Shown piece by piece: positions 1 to 10,360 of a stretch of 33,937 nt of DNA; positions within the stretch are counted from its first letter, which is position 1, and each line of letters begins with the position of its first letter. The DNA is from Fomitopsis serialis (taxonomy: Eukaryota > Basidiomycota > Agaricomycetes > Polyporales > Fomitopsidaceae). The notes beneath the pieces are model-generated. The model made no database searches and was not told where the DNA came from. It was given only the letters and a program-made list of their open reading frames with translations. The position numbers were made by a program, and so were the translations under genes. The DNA lies in the NCBI RefSeq assembly GCF_022376445.1, contig NW_025955378.1, forward strand, positions 1-33,937, written 5' to 3'.

Positions 1-2058
1 CTCAACTCACGCAGTTCTCAGGCAATAAATCGGCTTACCCTGTCTATCTGACTCTCGGCAACATTCCGAAGGCCCTGCGACGTAAGCCCTCGGAACACGC
101 TTGTGTACTGATCGGTTACTTGTCCGTAGACAAAGTGGACTCAACTGGGCTCACCGAGCGCAAGCACCGCGCTCTGGTGCAGCAGCTCTTCCACTCGTCT
201 GTCAAGATGATACTCAAGCCTTTGATCGAGGCGGGGAAGAAAAGAATCGACGTTACAGGAGGTGACGGAAAGGTTCGCCGCGTACACCCAGTTCTTGCGT
301 CGTACGTCGCAGACTACCCCGAACAGTGCTTGGTCACTTGCACCAAGTACGGGACGTGTAGCGTGTGCCAGTGCCCGGAGTCGGGTCTTGGGGAAGACTC
401 ACCGCGAACTCCACGTAGACAGCTGTGGACGCTGGATGTGTTACGCAAGGCGCAGGCGAAAGGGACGAAGGGCTCGACGCCGTTCTTCAATGCGTGCAAG
501 GAGTTAACGTCTCTGGCTACGTCGTCGAGCCCTTCTGGAAAGACCTACCGTTCACCGACATACACATGTGCATCACGCCCGACGTCCTCCACCAGCTCTA
601 CCAGGGAGTCTTCAAGCATGTCGTCGAATGGTGCGGCGAGGTCATGGACGAGAAGGAACTCGACGCACGCATTCGATGTCTTCCGCCCGCGTACGGAACC
701 CGGCACTTCAAGAACGGAATTTCCGCACTTTCACAGGTGTCCGGGAGCGAGCGCAAAGACATGGCTCGTATCCTTTTGGGGTGTCTTGTAGGTCGTGTCC
801 CTAGCGCCATCATCCACACCTTCCACGCGCTCCTTGATTTCATTTATCTCGCGCAGTATCCAACTCACGACGAGACGACCCTGTCGTACATGGACAACAC
901 ATTGAAGACTTACCACAAGCACAAATCGATCTTGAAGACCCTCGGCATCCGTGAGCACCTCAACATCCCCAAATTCCATTCACTCCATCACTACATCGAC
1001 TCTATTCGAAACCTCGGGACGACGGACAACTACAATACCGAAATGTTGGAACGGCTGCACATCGACTGTGCGAAGAAGGCGTGGCGAGCTTCCAATCATC
1101 GCGACGCACGCCCTCAGATGGTCAAGTGGTTGGACCACCAGGAGAAGATATCGATGTTCGAAACGCTTCGCCAGAGGCTTCGAGAGGACTCTGGCAACAC
1201 CGACGACTCTGGTGTCGCTCCAGAAGCCCACTCGCACTGACCCAGAACCGGTCTCATGATGCCCAAGCATCCATCTGTCATCCAGCAACCCATTCAGTCG
1301 ATCGCCGACAGACACCACGCTCGCGGGTTCACCAAAGCCCTGAATCAATATATATATTCGCTCAAACTCGGCCGTCGACTTACGCCTAAGGAACTGGACA
1401 TGGCAAGTTCATACCTACCATTCACCCGTCTCGACGTATTCCACAACTTCAAATTCACAACAATTCCACTCACCGACACTCAGCCAGAACGCGACGCTGT
1501 CAAGGCCAAACCGGCTTGCGGAACAGACGCAGCAAGGTTCGACACCGTAGTGGTTTTACAAGGCGACGAGGCGGAGGCAACGGGGCTCCAAGGTGAGTTC
1601 AGAATACATATTCATGCTTACATTTCATACTTACACACTACTGACTGGGACTAGGTACGAGAATTGGGAGGGTGAAGGTGATCTTCCGCTTACCTCAGAA
1701 GATACGCCAGCATGGGATGATGGCGGAGATGCAGGCACCGGAGGAATGGGCTCACGAAGGTCCGTTGGCTTACGTCGAATGGTTCGCTAAGCTCCCGGCC
1801 TCAGCGGACCCCGTACACATGATGTACGATGTCCAGAAGATGCCGCTGAGAGCAGACGGGACTTCAGCGGGGGAGATCGTGCCTTTGAGAACGATCCGTC
1901 AGTCTTGTCAATTGATTCCGAAGTTTCCAAAGCCTACATCCATCGACTTACCTGCACAAGTACCACAAGACTGGAGCTCGGATACGGTACTTGACAAGGC
2001 CAGTAAGTTTCTATTGAACAACTGGAGTAGTAAATACTCGTATCAGACAATATGGTAG
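1..2058 (+). pseudogene. Plavaka-family transposase, copy A, 3' part, disrupted
   Basis: This is the C-terminal portion of a Plavaka DNA transposase, a CACTA-like cut-and-paste enzyme common in basidiomycetes. The frame is already open at base 3 and aligns with copy B at 27058-32047: both share a TQLTQFSGNK-like segment, GYLSVDKV, DYPEQCLVTC, the CxxC pair at TCSVC, ITPDVLHQLYQGVFKH, GTRHFKNG, EHLNIPKFHSL and LGTTDNYNTE. The reading frame slips by one base at about 499-503, where copy B reads on without a break. An in-frame TGA lies at 1238-1240. An intron at 1593-1654 (GTGAGT donor, CTGAC branch, TAG acceptor) joins GLQ to GTRIGRVKV, and the final exon ends with TAG at 2056-2058. The 5' half, including any zinc finger, lies outside the window. 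The similarity is direct; loss of activity is inferred from the stop and the frame slip. Confidence 0.85.
1593..1654 (+). other. Intron in Plavaka copy A
   Basis: The donor is GTGAGT and the acceptor is CTAG, with a CTGAC branch motif about 10 nt upstream of the acceptor. Removal joins the frame ending ATGLQ to GTRIGRVKV, exactly as in copy B, whose intron occupies the same codon (31590-31643). Confidence 0.8.
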
Positions 2059-2281
2059 CCTTACGAATAATGATTGCGTTGTACACTACAAGATCATTAA
2101 GTACTACAACCGTCAAACACTTGGACTACTCTGGTACTCATGCATCGGAATACCGAGCTATATTGAACTCCCGTCCGTTCGTCCGCCCGGTCATTTATCC
2201 GCCCGGTCATCCGTCCGTCCACTTCTCCCTCCGCCTGATCATGTGTCCACTCGCCCCGCGCGTCCACCTGCGCATCAACTT

Positions 2282-2302
2282 GCTCTGCGCGAGGTTCGTG
2301 AC
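2282..2302 (+). repeat. 21-nt duplicate of a cyclin exon segment
   Basis: Bases 2282-2302 are identical to 2728-2748 inside the cyclin gene. In one frame the upstream copy reads LCARFVTRLF, against LCARFVTHLF in the cyclin, so similarity runs a little beyond the identical DNA. It looks like a relic of a cyclin exon. The rest of 2059-2508 is C/T-rich promoter-like sequence with no other gene that I can support. Confidence 0.5.
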
Positions 2303-2508
2303 TCGCCTCTTCCCAGCGGGCCTTCTGTCACCCATGCGTCAGCTGTACGCACGCCCGCTTGCTTGACCCCTTCCGAGGCTTCTGCGTCGCCATACCCCGA
2401 GCGTGCTGACTTATATCCCCTCCAGTCTCCCTCCGCCGCCACCATTTGTCGCCCACCGCCACCGCGCCTCTCTGTGGCTCCGTCTCGACGCTCTGTTACT
2501 ATCCCATC

Positions 2509-3695
2509 ATGGCTGCTGTCTCAGGTCCCTCTGCCGCCCGCCACCCCTCGCCTTTCCGGAGAGCGAGCAAGATTACCTCAAGACCGCCGCCAGCGCCGTC
2601 TAGTGGAACCAGCGGGCATAGCGCGCACCATGGCATTGTGAGTAACCCTTCTGACGTAGCAACCTAACCGAACACTAACAGTACTCCTCCAGCCTGACCC
2701 GTACTACGGCCACGAAGAGACCGCCAAGCTCTGCGCGAGGTTCGTGACGCATTTGTTTGCGTGCCCCGACCTCCCTCCGTTATCCACCGCCAATCCGCCA
2801 GCACCGTCGCCGCCCCTCGCATTGTTTATCGCCTATGCCCACCATAGAATGCAACTGCACACCTCGGTGACATTCGCCGCCCTCTACCTCCTACAACGCC
2901 TAAAAGCGCGGTTCCCCGCCGCCCGCGGCTGGTCAGGCCACCATCTCTTCATCTCAGCCTTCATGATCGCATCCAAGGTTATCTGCGACGAGACCTATTC
3001 CAACAAATCGTGGACCGTCGACGGCCAGGGTATGTTTGCCCTCCGCAAAATCAACCAAATGGAGCGCGAGATGTGTTCGTACCTCGAGTGGCAACTCAAC
3101 ATTGAGCCAGCAGCGTTGAAGGAGTTCGAGGCGAAGGTGCGGAGGGACTTCAAGGGCCAAGGGCCATACCCCACGTACGTGCTCCCCTCACCTGCGCCGA
3201 CACCAGTACCGTCGACGACGCCATACGGCGTATGGTGCCACGTCGACCACCACCCCGAGCTTCGCCGCGCGTCCTTCGACGTCGCCACCGAAGCTCACCC
3301 CCATGCCTGTCGACGCCAGCACGGCGTACCCAAGTCCGCCCACGAGCCCCGACACGCCCGACACGCCCGAACAGTCGTACTCGACTTCGACGAGCCTGGC
3401 ATCGTCCGCATCGCCGTCGACACCACCGGGTTTCGTCGACGCGAACATCCGCATCGCCTCGCACAGCACCCACGGGACGCCCCACGCCATCGAGCAAGAG
3501 TCCGTCGCCGCCGTCGTGCCGCCGCCGATGCAGAAGCAAACGGGCCGGTCGCTGTCGAGGTCGAACACGTTCGACTCTTTTCCTGAGAAGGGCTCGCCTT
3601 CAATACCCGACGCCATATCGACCGACCGCGCCTCGGCGACGAAGAAGGCGAAGGGCCAGGACTGGTACGCCCACGCGACGCCGTGCGTGTGGTAG
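2509..3695 (+). CDS. PCL/PHO80-type cyclin
   Basis: This is a fungal cyclin that would bind and activate a Pho85-like kinase; the partner is inferred from the family. The ATG at 2509 gives 43 residues, then an intron at 2638-2692, then PDPYYGHEETAKLCARF. The cyclin box follows: LFIAYAHHRMQL, TFAALYLLQRLKARFP, HHLFISAFMIASKVICDETY, SNKSWTV, INQMEREMCSYLEWQLNI. The tail is rich in Ser, Pro and Thr (PSPPTSPDTPDTPEQ) and ends DWYAHATPCVW at 3695. The box and the tail are in different frames. Either an 85-nt intron at 3175-3259 (donor GTACGT, acceptor CCGAG) joins them, giving 348 residues, or there is one extra base near 3220-3240. An ATG at 2446 in the same frame would add 21 residues. It is probably a host gene, hemmed in by transposons on both sides. 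Confidence 0.75.
2638..2692 (+). other. Intron 1 of the cyclin gene
   Basis: The donor is GTGAGT, there is an ACTAAC branch at 2674-2679, and the acceptor is TCCAG at 2692. The AG at 2681 is nearer the branch but would put the downstream frame out of register; the one at 2692 restores PDPYYGHEE. The intron is phase 0 and 55 nt long. Confidence 0.8.
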
Positions 3696-4013
3696 GCCCG
3701 TCGCGCGCCATGATATCTCTATTTCCCATGCTTGCTTTCCTCCAACCGGCCGCCGCGTCGTTGCTCGCGCGGGCGGCCGTCGTCGCTCATTATATCGGAC
3801 ACCGTGCTCTCGCATAGGACCTCTTGCATCCGGTTCGTGGCGCGTTTCTCTTCTTCATCACTCTCGCATTGCCCCGCCCGCTCTCATGCCTCTGCTGCCG
3901 CGAACTCTTCATTTGTGCATTGTCTCCAACCTTGTTACGCATGTTCGTCTCCTATTACCTGTCCACGATATTTGCATGCACTGTATCAATACCATACAAA
4001 GTACCTTATCTAT
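3696..4013 (+). other. Cyclin 3' flank up to the copia insertion
   Basis: No gene is visible here. The sequence is C/T-rich and probably holds the cyclin 3' untranslated region and downstream spacer. The copia element inserted at its right edge, 318 bp after the cyclin stop codon. Confidence 0.5.
4009..4013. repeat. Target site duplication, left copy
   Basis: TCTAT immediately precedes the 5' LTR and recurs at 8986-8990 immediately after the 3' LTR. Five base pairs is the usual size for copia integrases. Confidence 0.9.
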
Positions 4014-4269
4014 TGTTGAGGTGGGACCGAGACGCGGGCGCTTGTGATGACACGGACACGTGACGAACGAACGGACTCAACGGACGCGCGTAGAGTAGAG
4101 CTACCTCAGTCGAGTACCACGAGGACGCGACTGAGGTAAGCTTGTTTGTAGTCTTATTCTCGGATGATGGGCACTGATACTGTATTTCTAGACTCTGTAA
4201 CCTTAACAGGTAGTGTAGCAATTGAGTCGAGTACCACGAGGACGCGACTGAGACTCTGTAACCTTAACA
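4014..4269 (+). repeat. 5' LTR of the copia element
   Basis: It begins TGTTGAGGTGGG and ends CCTTAACA. It should hold the promoter and polyadenylation signals. Inside is a hairpin, CCTCAGTCG at 4104-4112 pairing with CGACTGAGG at 4128-4136 around a 15-nt loop. The sequence of that hairpin recurs near 4225-4251 with a shorter stem. The LTR's last 19 bases (GACTCTGTAACCTTAACA plus flank) also occur once earlier, at about 4192-4210. Confidence 0.95.
4104..4136 (+). promoter_or_regulatory. LTR hairpin, 9-bp stem
   Basis: CCTCAGTCG and CGACTGAGG are perfect inverse complements separated by 15 nt. The same block occurs again about 120 bp downstream in each LTR with a shorter stem. It may act in transcript folding, termination or packaging; only the symmetry is observed. 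Confidence 0.5.
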
Positions 4270-4281
4270 GGTTATGAGCCC
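4270..4281 (+). other. Primer binding site, half-tRNA type
   Basis: GGTTATGAGCCC starts at the first base after the 5' LTR. It is the reverse complement of GGGCTCATAACC, which spans the CAU anticodon of eukaryotic initiator tRNA-Met. Drosophila copia and yeast Ty5 are known to prime from an initiator tRNA cleaved in its anticodon arm rather than from the tRNA 3' end, so this element probably does the same. Confidence 0.8.
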
Positions 4282-4416
4282 CGTCTCGTTTTTTTAGCCG
4301 AATCCTCACGCGCCTCGACAACGCTTTAAGGGAACAACCACCCATCTTGACCTTCGAATCGACAAAATCGATCGTTTTACGCGCATACACTCATCGAAAC
4401 GACGCATACAGTCACA

Positions 4417-7400
4417 ATGGCCGACGAGAAGGAGAAAGTCATTATCCTACCTGAAAACTTCCACCTGACACGAACCAACTGGGTTCAATGGAAGAGCAAA
4501 ATCGTCACAATCATCAAGTTGAAGGGCCTTCTAGGGCATATCGACGGGAACGACCTCGCGCCGACACCAGCTGCTGCGACGCCAACGGAAGCCGAGACCA
4601 AGGCGTTGGCGAAGTGGAAGAAGGACGATCTTCTCGCGAAAGCGTCATGCACTCTCAACATGGACCTCGAGTGTTGCGGAGTCAGCCTTTCGGGCTAACT
4701 GCACGGGAGTTCTGGGTTGCGTTGCTAGCAGTGAAGGAGAGGCGTAGCGAGTTAGCCGTGCTGAACGCCGAGGAGTATCTCAAAGCATGCAAGTACGTCC
4801 CTGGTGCCGATATCCACGCGCATTTCGAGGAACTCCGGCGCCGTCGCAAAGCTTGCCGCGAGATAGGGTCGTCGCTCACCGACCATCGATTCACCATCGT
4901 TATTTGTCAATCCATGGGCGACGTCTTTCGACACATTACGGCACCTCTTCTCACCAAATCCGACCCAGAAGAAGTCATCTTGACGATCCTCTCCGTGCAC
5001 GACAACGAAATGTTACAGTCGGGACGACCGCAGAACCCTCTCGGAATCACGCAGGTCGCAGCGTCGGGAGAGCAGCGTACTTCGGCGTTCATGACGTCAG
5101 CAAAGCTGCGATGATTTGCGACTGGTGCCTGTGGAAGGGACACTCGAAGGATCGATGTTACTGCGAGGGTGGTGGGATGGCGGGCCAGCAACCGTCGACT
5201 TGGAAGTCGCAGCCTAGGCCAAAGAAGGGGTCTCCGGCCGACTTGGCGCATCCCATGGCAAGTGCGCAGATCGTGAGCGCACCTGCAAACACCACGTCAG
5301 GTTCCTCGGTTGCCACACCCACCGCGGCCTTGAATTACAACGTCTTCATGGCGAGCGCAGTACTAGTCCGTGACGAATCGACAGACGGAACTATTCGTGC
5401 CTACCTAGACTCCGGAGCGAGCCATCATTACTTCACCAACCGCAACGACTTCTCCGAATACCTACCGCTAAAGCCGCATTCTGGCAGCAGCGCGAAGCGC
5501 GGTGCCGACTTCACCATCATCGGAGTCGGGTGCGTCCACGCCGAGATGCTTATAGATGGGCGAAGATCAGTGGTCACTTTCCGAAACGCACTCCACGTAC
5601 CAGAATTGTCAGCAAACCTCATATCGGTGTCTCGGATCGACGGAAGCGGTTGCGACATTGCGATCAAGGGTGGAGAGATGCGAATCGCAGGCCAGGGAGG
5701 TGGATATCCGATCCTAGTCGGAAAGATGACTGCTGGAAACCTCTACGAAGTTGTGCTGTCGCGCGTCGACGGTCAGTCAATCCCGAGTACTACCGGACAG
5801 CTGGGGGAGCCAAGTGCCTTAGCGTCTTTGACGAACGCGAGGGCGGCCGATGTTCACACCTGGCATCGCCGTCTTGGACACGCGAGCGAGCGTACCATGA
5901 TGGAGATGGCGAAGTCCGGAGCAGTCACGGGGATGGAGGTCGTCGGAGGGATGCCTTTGGGAAAATGCGAAGACTGCATCAAAGGGAAGCACCCCCGTAA
6001 GCCGTTCATGTCATCCGGTATCGAAGAAGAGGTGGGCGACCGCATCTATATCGACCTGACGGGACGCGCCCGTGAACCATCGCTGGGCGGCGCGTATCAT
6101 AGCATGACACTACACGACGGGAAGTCCTCGTTCGAAGTGCTCGATCTTCTTCGAACCAAGGAGGCGGGGGAGACACTCGAGTCCTTCAGCAGCTTCAAAT
6201 CAATGGCGGAGCTGCAGACCGGGAAGAAGATTCGCCGCATTCGCACCGACAACGGCCACGAGTTCGACAATGCACTGTGGGCTGCGTTCACCCGTGAACA
6301 CGGTATCATTCACGAGATGACCACGCCCTACACGCCTCAGCAGGATGGAGTGGCCGAGCGAGGACACCGCACCCTAGGCGATCACGCCAGATCGATGCTC
6401 TTCGATGCTGGACTGCCCGTAGGGCTTTGGGGCGAAGCGTACAAAACGGCAACGTACCTGAAGAACTTGACCGCGTCGGCACGACAGGGAGGTCGCACCC
6501 CATACGAAGCATGGCACGGACGGGTACCAAATGTCGCGCACCTACGAGCATTCGGATCAGTGGCGTGGACGAAGGTTCCCGACGAGACACGCACCAAGTT
6601 AGACCCGAAGTCGATCCGGTGTATCCTAGTCGGATACACTGAGAACGCGAACTACCGGCTATGGGACCCGGAGGCCGGACGCATCATACGGAGCCGCGAC
6701 GTTATCTTCGAGGAGGGACCAGGACATCGCACGTTGATCCAGGATGCGCCGGTTGTAGTGCAAGCCGAAGGCGTGGAGCAGGATCGCATTGAGGAACCAC
6801 AAGTGGAGATGCCTGATGAAGAGCCGAACGTCGAACCCGTCGAACCCGAGCGGGTTGAACCCGGACTGGCAGGAGAAGCGAGACCGGCCGAGGTGGATGT
6901 ACCGATCATGGCACCACGGGAGGCTATAGCTCCCCGCCGATCTGCGAGGACGACCGTACCAAGCCAGAGACTGAGAGAGTCCCATGAGTCCGATGACCGC
7001 GAGCAGGCAGCACGCGACAAAGGAGAGGCCTGGGCTGTTGACGACGATGAGTCAGTGCCACGCAACCCGAGCCCAGAAGGCGCGTACCTCGCTATGCTCA
7101 CGGAGGCAACCTCAGCCGGCAAGGACGGAGACGTTCGATGGTACCGGGGGGGGAAAACGCCAGAGACCTACAAAGAGGCCAGTCGTCAGCCAGAAATATG
7201 GACGCCGTCAATGGACAGCGAGATCAACGGCCTGATGAAGATCAACGCTTGGAGACTCGTACCTCGGACGCCCGATATGAACGTGATAGGGAACAAGTGG
7301 GTTTATGCGCGGAAGTTCGCTGGGGAGGAGGAGGCCGATGGGAAATGGAAGCCGAAGGCGCGACTCGTGGCAAAGGGGTTCCAACAGATACCTGGCGTTG

Positions 7401-8735
7401 ATTATTTCGAGACCCACGCCTCTGTCGTGCGGTTCGAGTCTTTGCGCCTAGTCTGCGCCACGGCGGTTGTACGCGACATGGAGATGGCGCAGGATGACGT
7501 CGAGAAGGCCTACCTCAACGCCTCCCCGGAGGAGACCATATATATGGAGCAGCCGGCAGGGTATGTTCGAAGGACTTCCCCACTCACGTCTGCGAGGTGG
7601 TTCGCGGACTGTATGGTTGCATGCAGGCGGGGAATGACTGGTGGAGGCATCTCGATGAGACGTACCAGGAGCTGGGGTTTTCGCGATCGCGGTCGGACGA
7701 GTGTGTGCGGGCGAGGTTCGACGAGGACGGGCTGGCGATCACCGCGACGTACACGGACGACATCGGAGAAGCCGCGGACTCAGATGCAGGACTGGCAACC
7801 GTGCGGTCCGAGCTCGCTGTGCGGTACCGGCTCAGCGGGGGAGGGGAATTCAAGTATATGCTTGGAGTCCTGATCGAGCGAGACCGGGTGCTAAAGACAA
7901 TGCGGCTCTCCCAGCGCGCATACGCCGAACGCGTACTGGACAGGTTCGGCATGAAGGATGCAAACCCAGTTCGCACGCCGCTCGAGCCAGGCTGCAAGCT
8001 GTCAAAAGAGGCTGAGCCGGCGACCGCTGAGCAGCGCGAGGAGATGGAGAAAATCCCTTACCGCGAGGCTCTAGGCGCGATCATGTATCTCGCCGTCGCA
8101 ACACGTCCTGACCTCGCTTACCCGGTGCAGCTGCTTAGCCGTTTCATGGCAAACCCGAGCTATGAGCACTGGCGTGCACTCAAGCGCGTTCTTCGTTATG
8201 TCAAGGGGACTCTGGACTATGGCCTCACTTACGACGGCAACCACTCGGCGGGACTTCAACCTACGATTTATTCGGACGTGTCGCAGGGCGATTGCCTTGA
8301 CACCGGACGGTCGACCACGGGCACGTCGTCATGATGGCGGGCGGACCGGTCTCATGGAGTTCGCGTAGGCAAGCCGTGGTGACGTTGTCGACTACCGAGG
8401 CTGAGTACATCGCTGCCGTTCACGCCGGGCAAACGGGTGTTTGGATCGCGAATTTCATGGACGAAATCTACGTACCGATCAACCGTCCTGTGGTGATCCG
8501 AATGGACAGCGCCGGGGGAGAGAGTCTGGCGACACGCTCAACGAACTTCTCGCGTGTGCGACACATGCACATTCGGTACCACTGGCTGCGGGAGGCGATA
8601 CGTGGTAAGCAATTGAAGATCATACATATTCCTGGGGCAGACAACCCCGCGGACATTTTTACGAAGGCTCTGACTTTACCTACATTACTTAAACACTTAC
8701 TGTACATGCGCGTCGCGGTCCTGGGGGAGTGTTGA
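4417..8735 (+). CDS. Copia gag-pol polyprotein, four apparent frame slips
   Basis: Gag starts at MADEKEKVI. A CX2CX4HX4C zinc knuckle lies at 5117-5158 (CDWCLWKGHSKDRC). The protease has DSGASH at 5408. The integrase has the zinc motif from WHRRLGHAS to CEDC and the catalytic acidic residues in YIDLTG, RTDNGHEF and GVAERGH. Reverse transcriptase shows NKWVYARKF, KARLVAKGFQQ, DVEKAYLNA and a YTDD box. RNase H contains STTEAEYIA and GADNPADIFTKAL. Translation crosses frames at about 4692, 5066, 7572 and 8319. Every slip is minus one and lies in a run of two or three G; one more G in each gives a single frame of about 1,440 codons, the normal length for a copia polyprotein. Either the copy is slightly decayed, or the sequence has homopolymer errors. 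The stop codon TGA is shared with the start of the 3' LTR. Confidence 0.9.
8721..8729 (+). other. Polypurine tract
   Basis: CTGGGGGAG directly abuts the TGTTGAGG start of the 3' LTR, where plus-strand DNA synthesis would begin. Confidence 0.75.
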
Positions 8736-8985
8736 GGTGGGACCGAGACGCGGGCGCTTGTGATGACACGGACACGTGACGAACGAACGGACTCAACGGA
8801 CGCGCGTAGAGTAGAGCTACCTCAGTCGAGTACCACGAGGACGCGACTGAGGTAAGCTTGTTTGTAGTCTTATTCTCGGATGATGGGCACTGATACTGTA
8901 TTTCTAGACTCTGTAACCTTAACAGGTAGTGTAGCAATTGAGTCGAGTACCACGAGGACGCGACTGAGACTCTGTAACCTTAACA
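8730..8985 (+). repeat. 3' LTR of the copia element
   Basis: It is 256 bp, begins and ends as the 5' LTR does, and shows no difference from it on side-by-side reading. TCTAT follows at 8986-8990. Confidence 0.95.
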
Positions 8986-9409
8986 TCTATAGTTGTACAT
9001 GGCAGCTTAGGGCTCTCCACTATAGGGTCTTGCGTCTTCCGTTATATAGGTGAACATAGGCTGGCCGTAGTGTTAACGCGCTCACGAAATATAATGAAGC
9101 TAAAACACTGCAATTCCTTTCACTTGTGTGATCTTTTGAGTGCGCTACTTATTGGAATACATTGAACTGCACTATCGAGCAGGCGAGCGAGCGAACGTCG
9201 ACGCCAGTGGACTTTGTCGTCTACTCCCATCTTGCCGCCCACGTCCAACATCTCTGCGTTCTCCTCCCAAGTCTTTTCCTCCACCTCTCTCTGATCAACA
9301 GCTCGGTCGCTGACTGCAAAACCGGGCTAATCCAACTACAGTCATCGCCGTTCCACCCGCACCGACCGATCGCTCTCTCCGACGTCCCTAGTCAAGCAAA
9401 TCTCTTCCT

Positions 9410-10360
9410 TCTGACGGGTATATGCGTGCTCTCGCGCCACCGCCCGCAGTGCCGTCCGGAAGCTCACGATCGGGGAGGTAAACGTTCACCAACGAGGCCT
9501 TTCCGCTCCGGGTCGCGCCCGCGACCCCTGGACCGCGCGCAGGAGAATCATCGGGCTGCGGCCTTGGCGATACGCACGCCGACCTGGCCGACGGTCAGCG
9601 GGTGGTGTGGGCGCTGGGCCGCCAGGTACGACTACATTGTTGTCGGGATCCTGACTGACTCAGACTGTCTGTCTAGGGCGACTCTACACCGCGTACTCGG
9701 GGTACTCGCCGGGTCTCAGCGAGCTGGAGAGGCGGAAGCAGTTCTCGTATGCCCAGGTACCGCGGAGTCAAACCGTGCGTCGTGGCTCGAAAGCTGATCG
9801 AATTTTCTTCGAGGCGTCGGGCTAATCACGACACTTAGGGGCTTCCTCCGCTCGGACTCGCTCTACGGCACTACGTTTACAGTGCGTCCATGACCAGGTC
9901 AGTCGTGCGGTCGCTGGGCAAGACCCGGGCGTCGGGACATTGCACTTCTGTGGCCGGCTGGCGTCATGAAGTGAGGGCAATAGTGACACGGGTGTTCTCT
10001 GAGTGGCCGTCCCAGTGCGTGGTCCTCCCGGTGCATCCATGAATACCGTTTTCGACGGCGTTGGACCGCAGACCCTCTCATCGGGCTCAGGCTGGCGATG
10101 CGGAAGCAGTTCTCGTATGCCCAGGTACCGCGGAGCTAAACCGTGCGTAGTGAATTGAAGCTGATTGAATTCCTTCGGATGGGACCCAAGCGTCAGGACA
10201 TGTAGGTGGTCGTCTGCCATGAAGTGAGACAAAGTCTCTCGTCCGGGACTGCAATCGACATCCGCGTGCGCGCATCCGCTCCCCAGCGCACTCTCGGCCG
10301 CGAGCTCATCGAGCATACCACCCGCCCCACTGCCCGTCAACTCTCGCCGCGAATTCATGC
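9410..10360 (+). other. Possible gene relic with a duplicated segment
   Basis: I cannot name a gene here. One stretch reads like coding sequence (GDTHADLADGQRVVWALGRQ) and ends at a plausible short intron of about 50 nt (GTACGA donor, CTGAC branch, CTAG acceptor near 9675). It is followed by an open stretch reading YTAYSGYSPGLSELERRKQF. A 49-nt segment at 9732-9780 recurs almost exactly at 10100-10148, and a weaker match follows both copies (CATGAAGTGAG near 9966 and 10219). The frames do not join cleanly. This may be a decayed exon-bearing segment that was partly duplicated. The sides (8991-9400 and 10360-11390) hold nothing I can support; 10690-11160 is AT-rich. Confidence 0.25.

Larger units (their letters stand above)
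4014..8985 (+). mobile_element. Ty1/copia LTR retrotransposon, complete
   Basis: The 4,972-bp element has 256-bp TG...CA long terminal repeats at 4014-4269 and 8730-8985, a primer binding site directly after the 5' LTR, a polypurine tract directly before the 3' LTR, and a TCTAT duplication on both sides (4009-4013 and 8986-8990). The internal order is gag, protease, integrase, reverse transcriptase, RNase H, the Pseudoviridae/copia order in which integrase precedes reverse transcriptase. I found no difference between the two LTRs on reading them side by side, which implies recent insertion or gene conversion. The apparent frame breaks in the coding region are described under gag-pol. Confidence 0.95.

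Noticed and set aside
3188..3729. Several long minus-strand frames opposite the cyclin tail
   Set aside because: They are shadows of GC-rich plus-strand coding sequence, Arg- and Gly-rich, with no features of their own.
7850..7900. YTDD in place of YVDD at the reverse transcriptase active site as a sign of inactivation
   Set aside because: Both catalytic aspartates are kept, and the second position varies among copia elements, so it is not evidence of loss.
9162..9797. 211-codon open frame on the plus strand
   Set aside because: It spans a likely intron and changes character midway. The more protein-like segments are in other frames, so the frame as a whole is not accepted as a gene.
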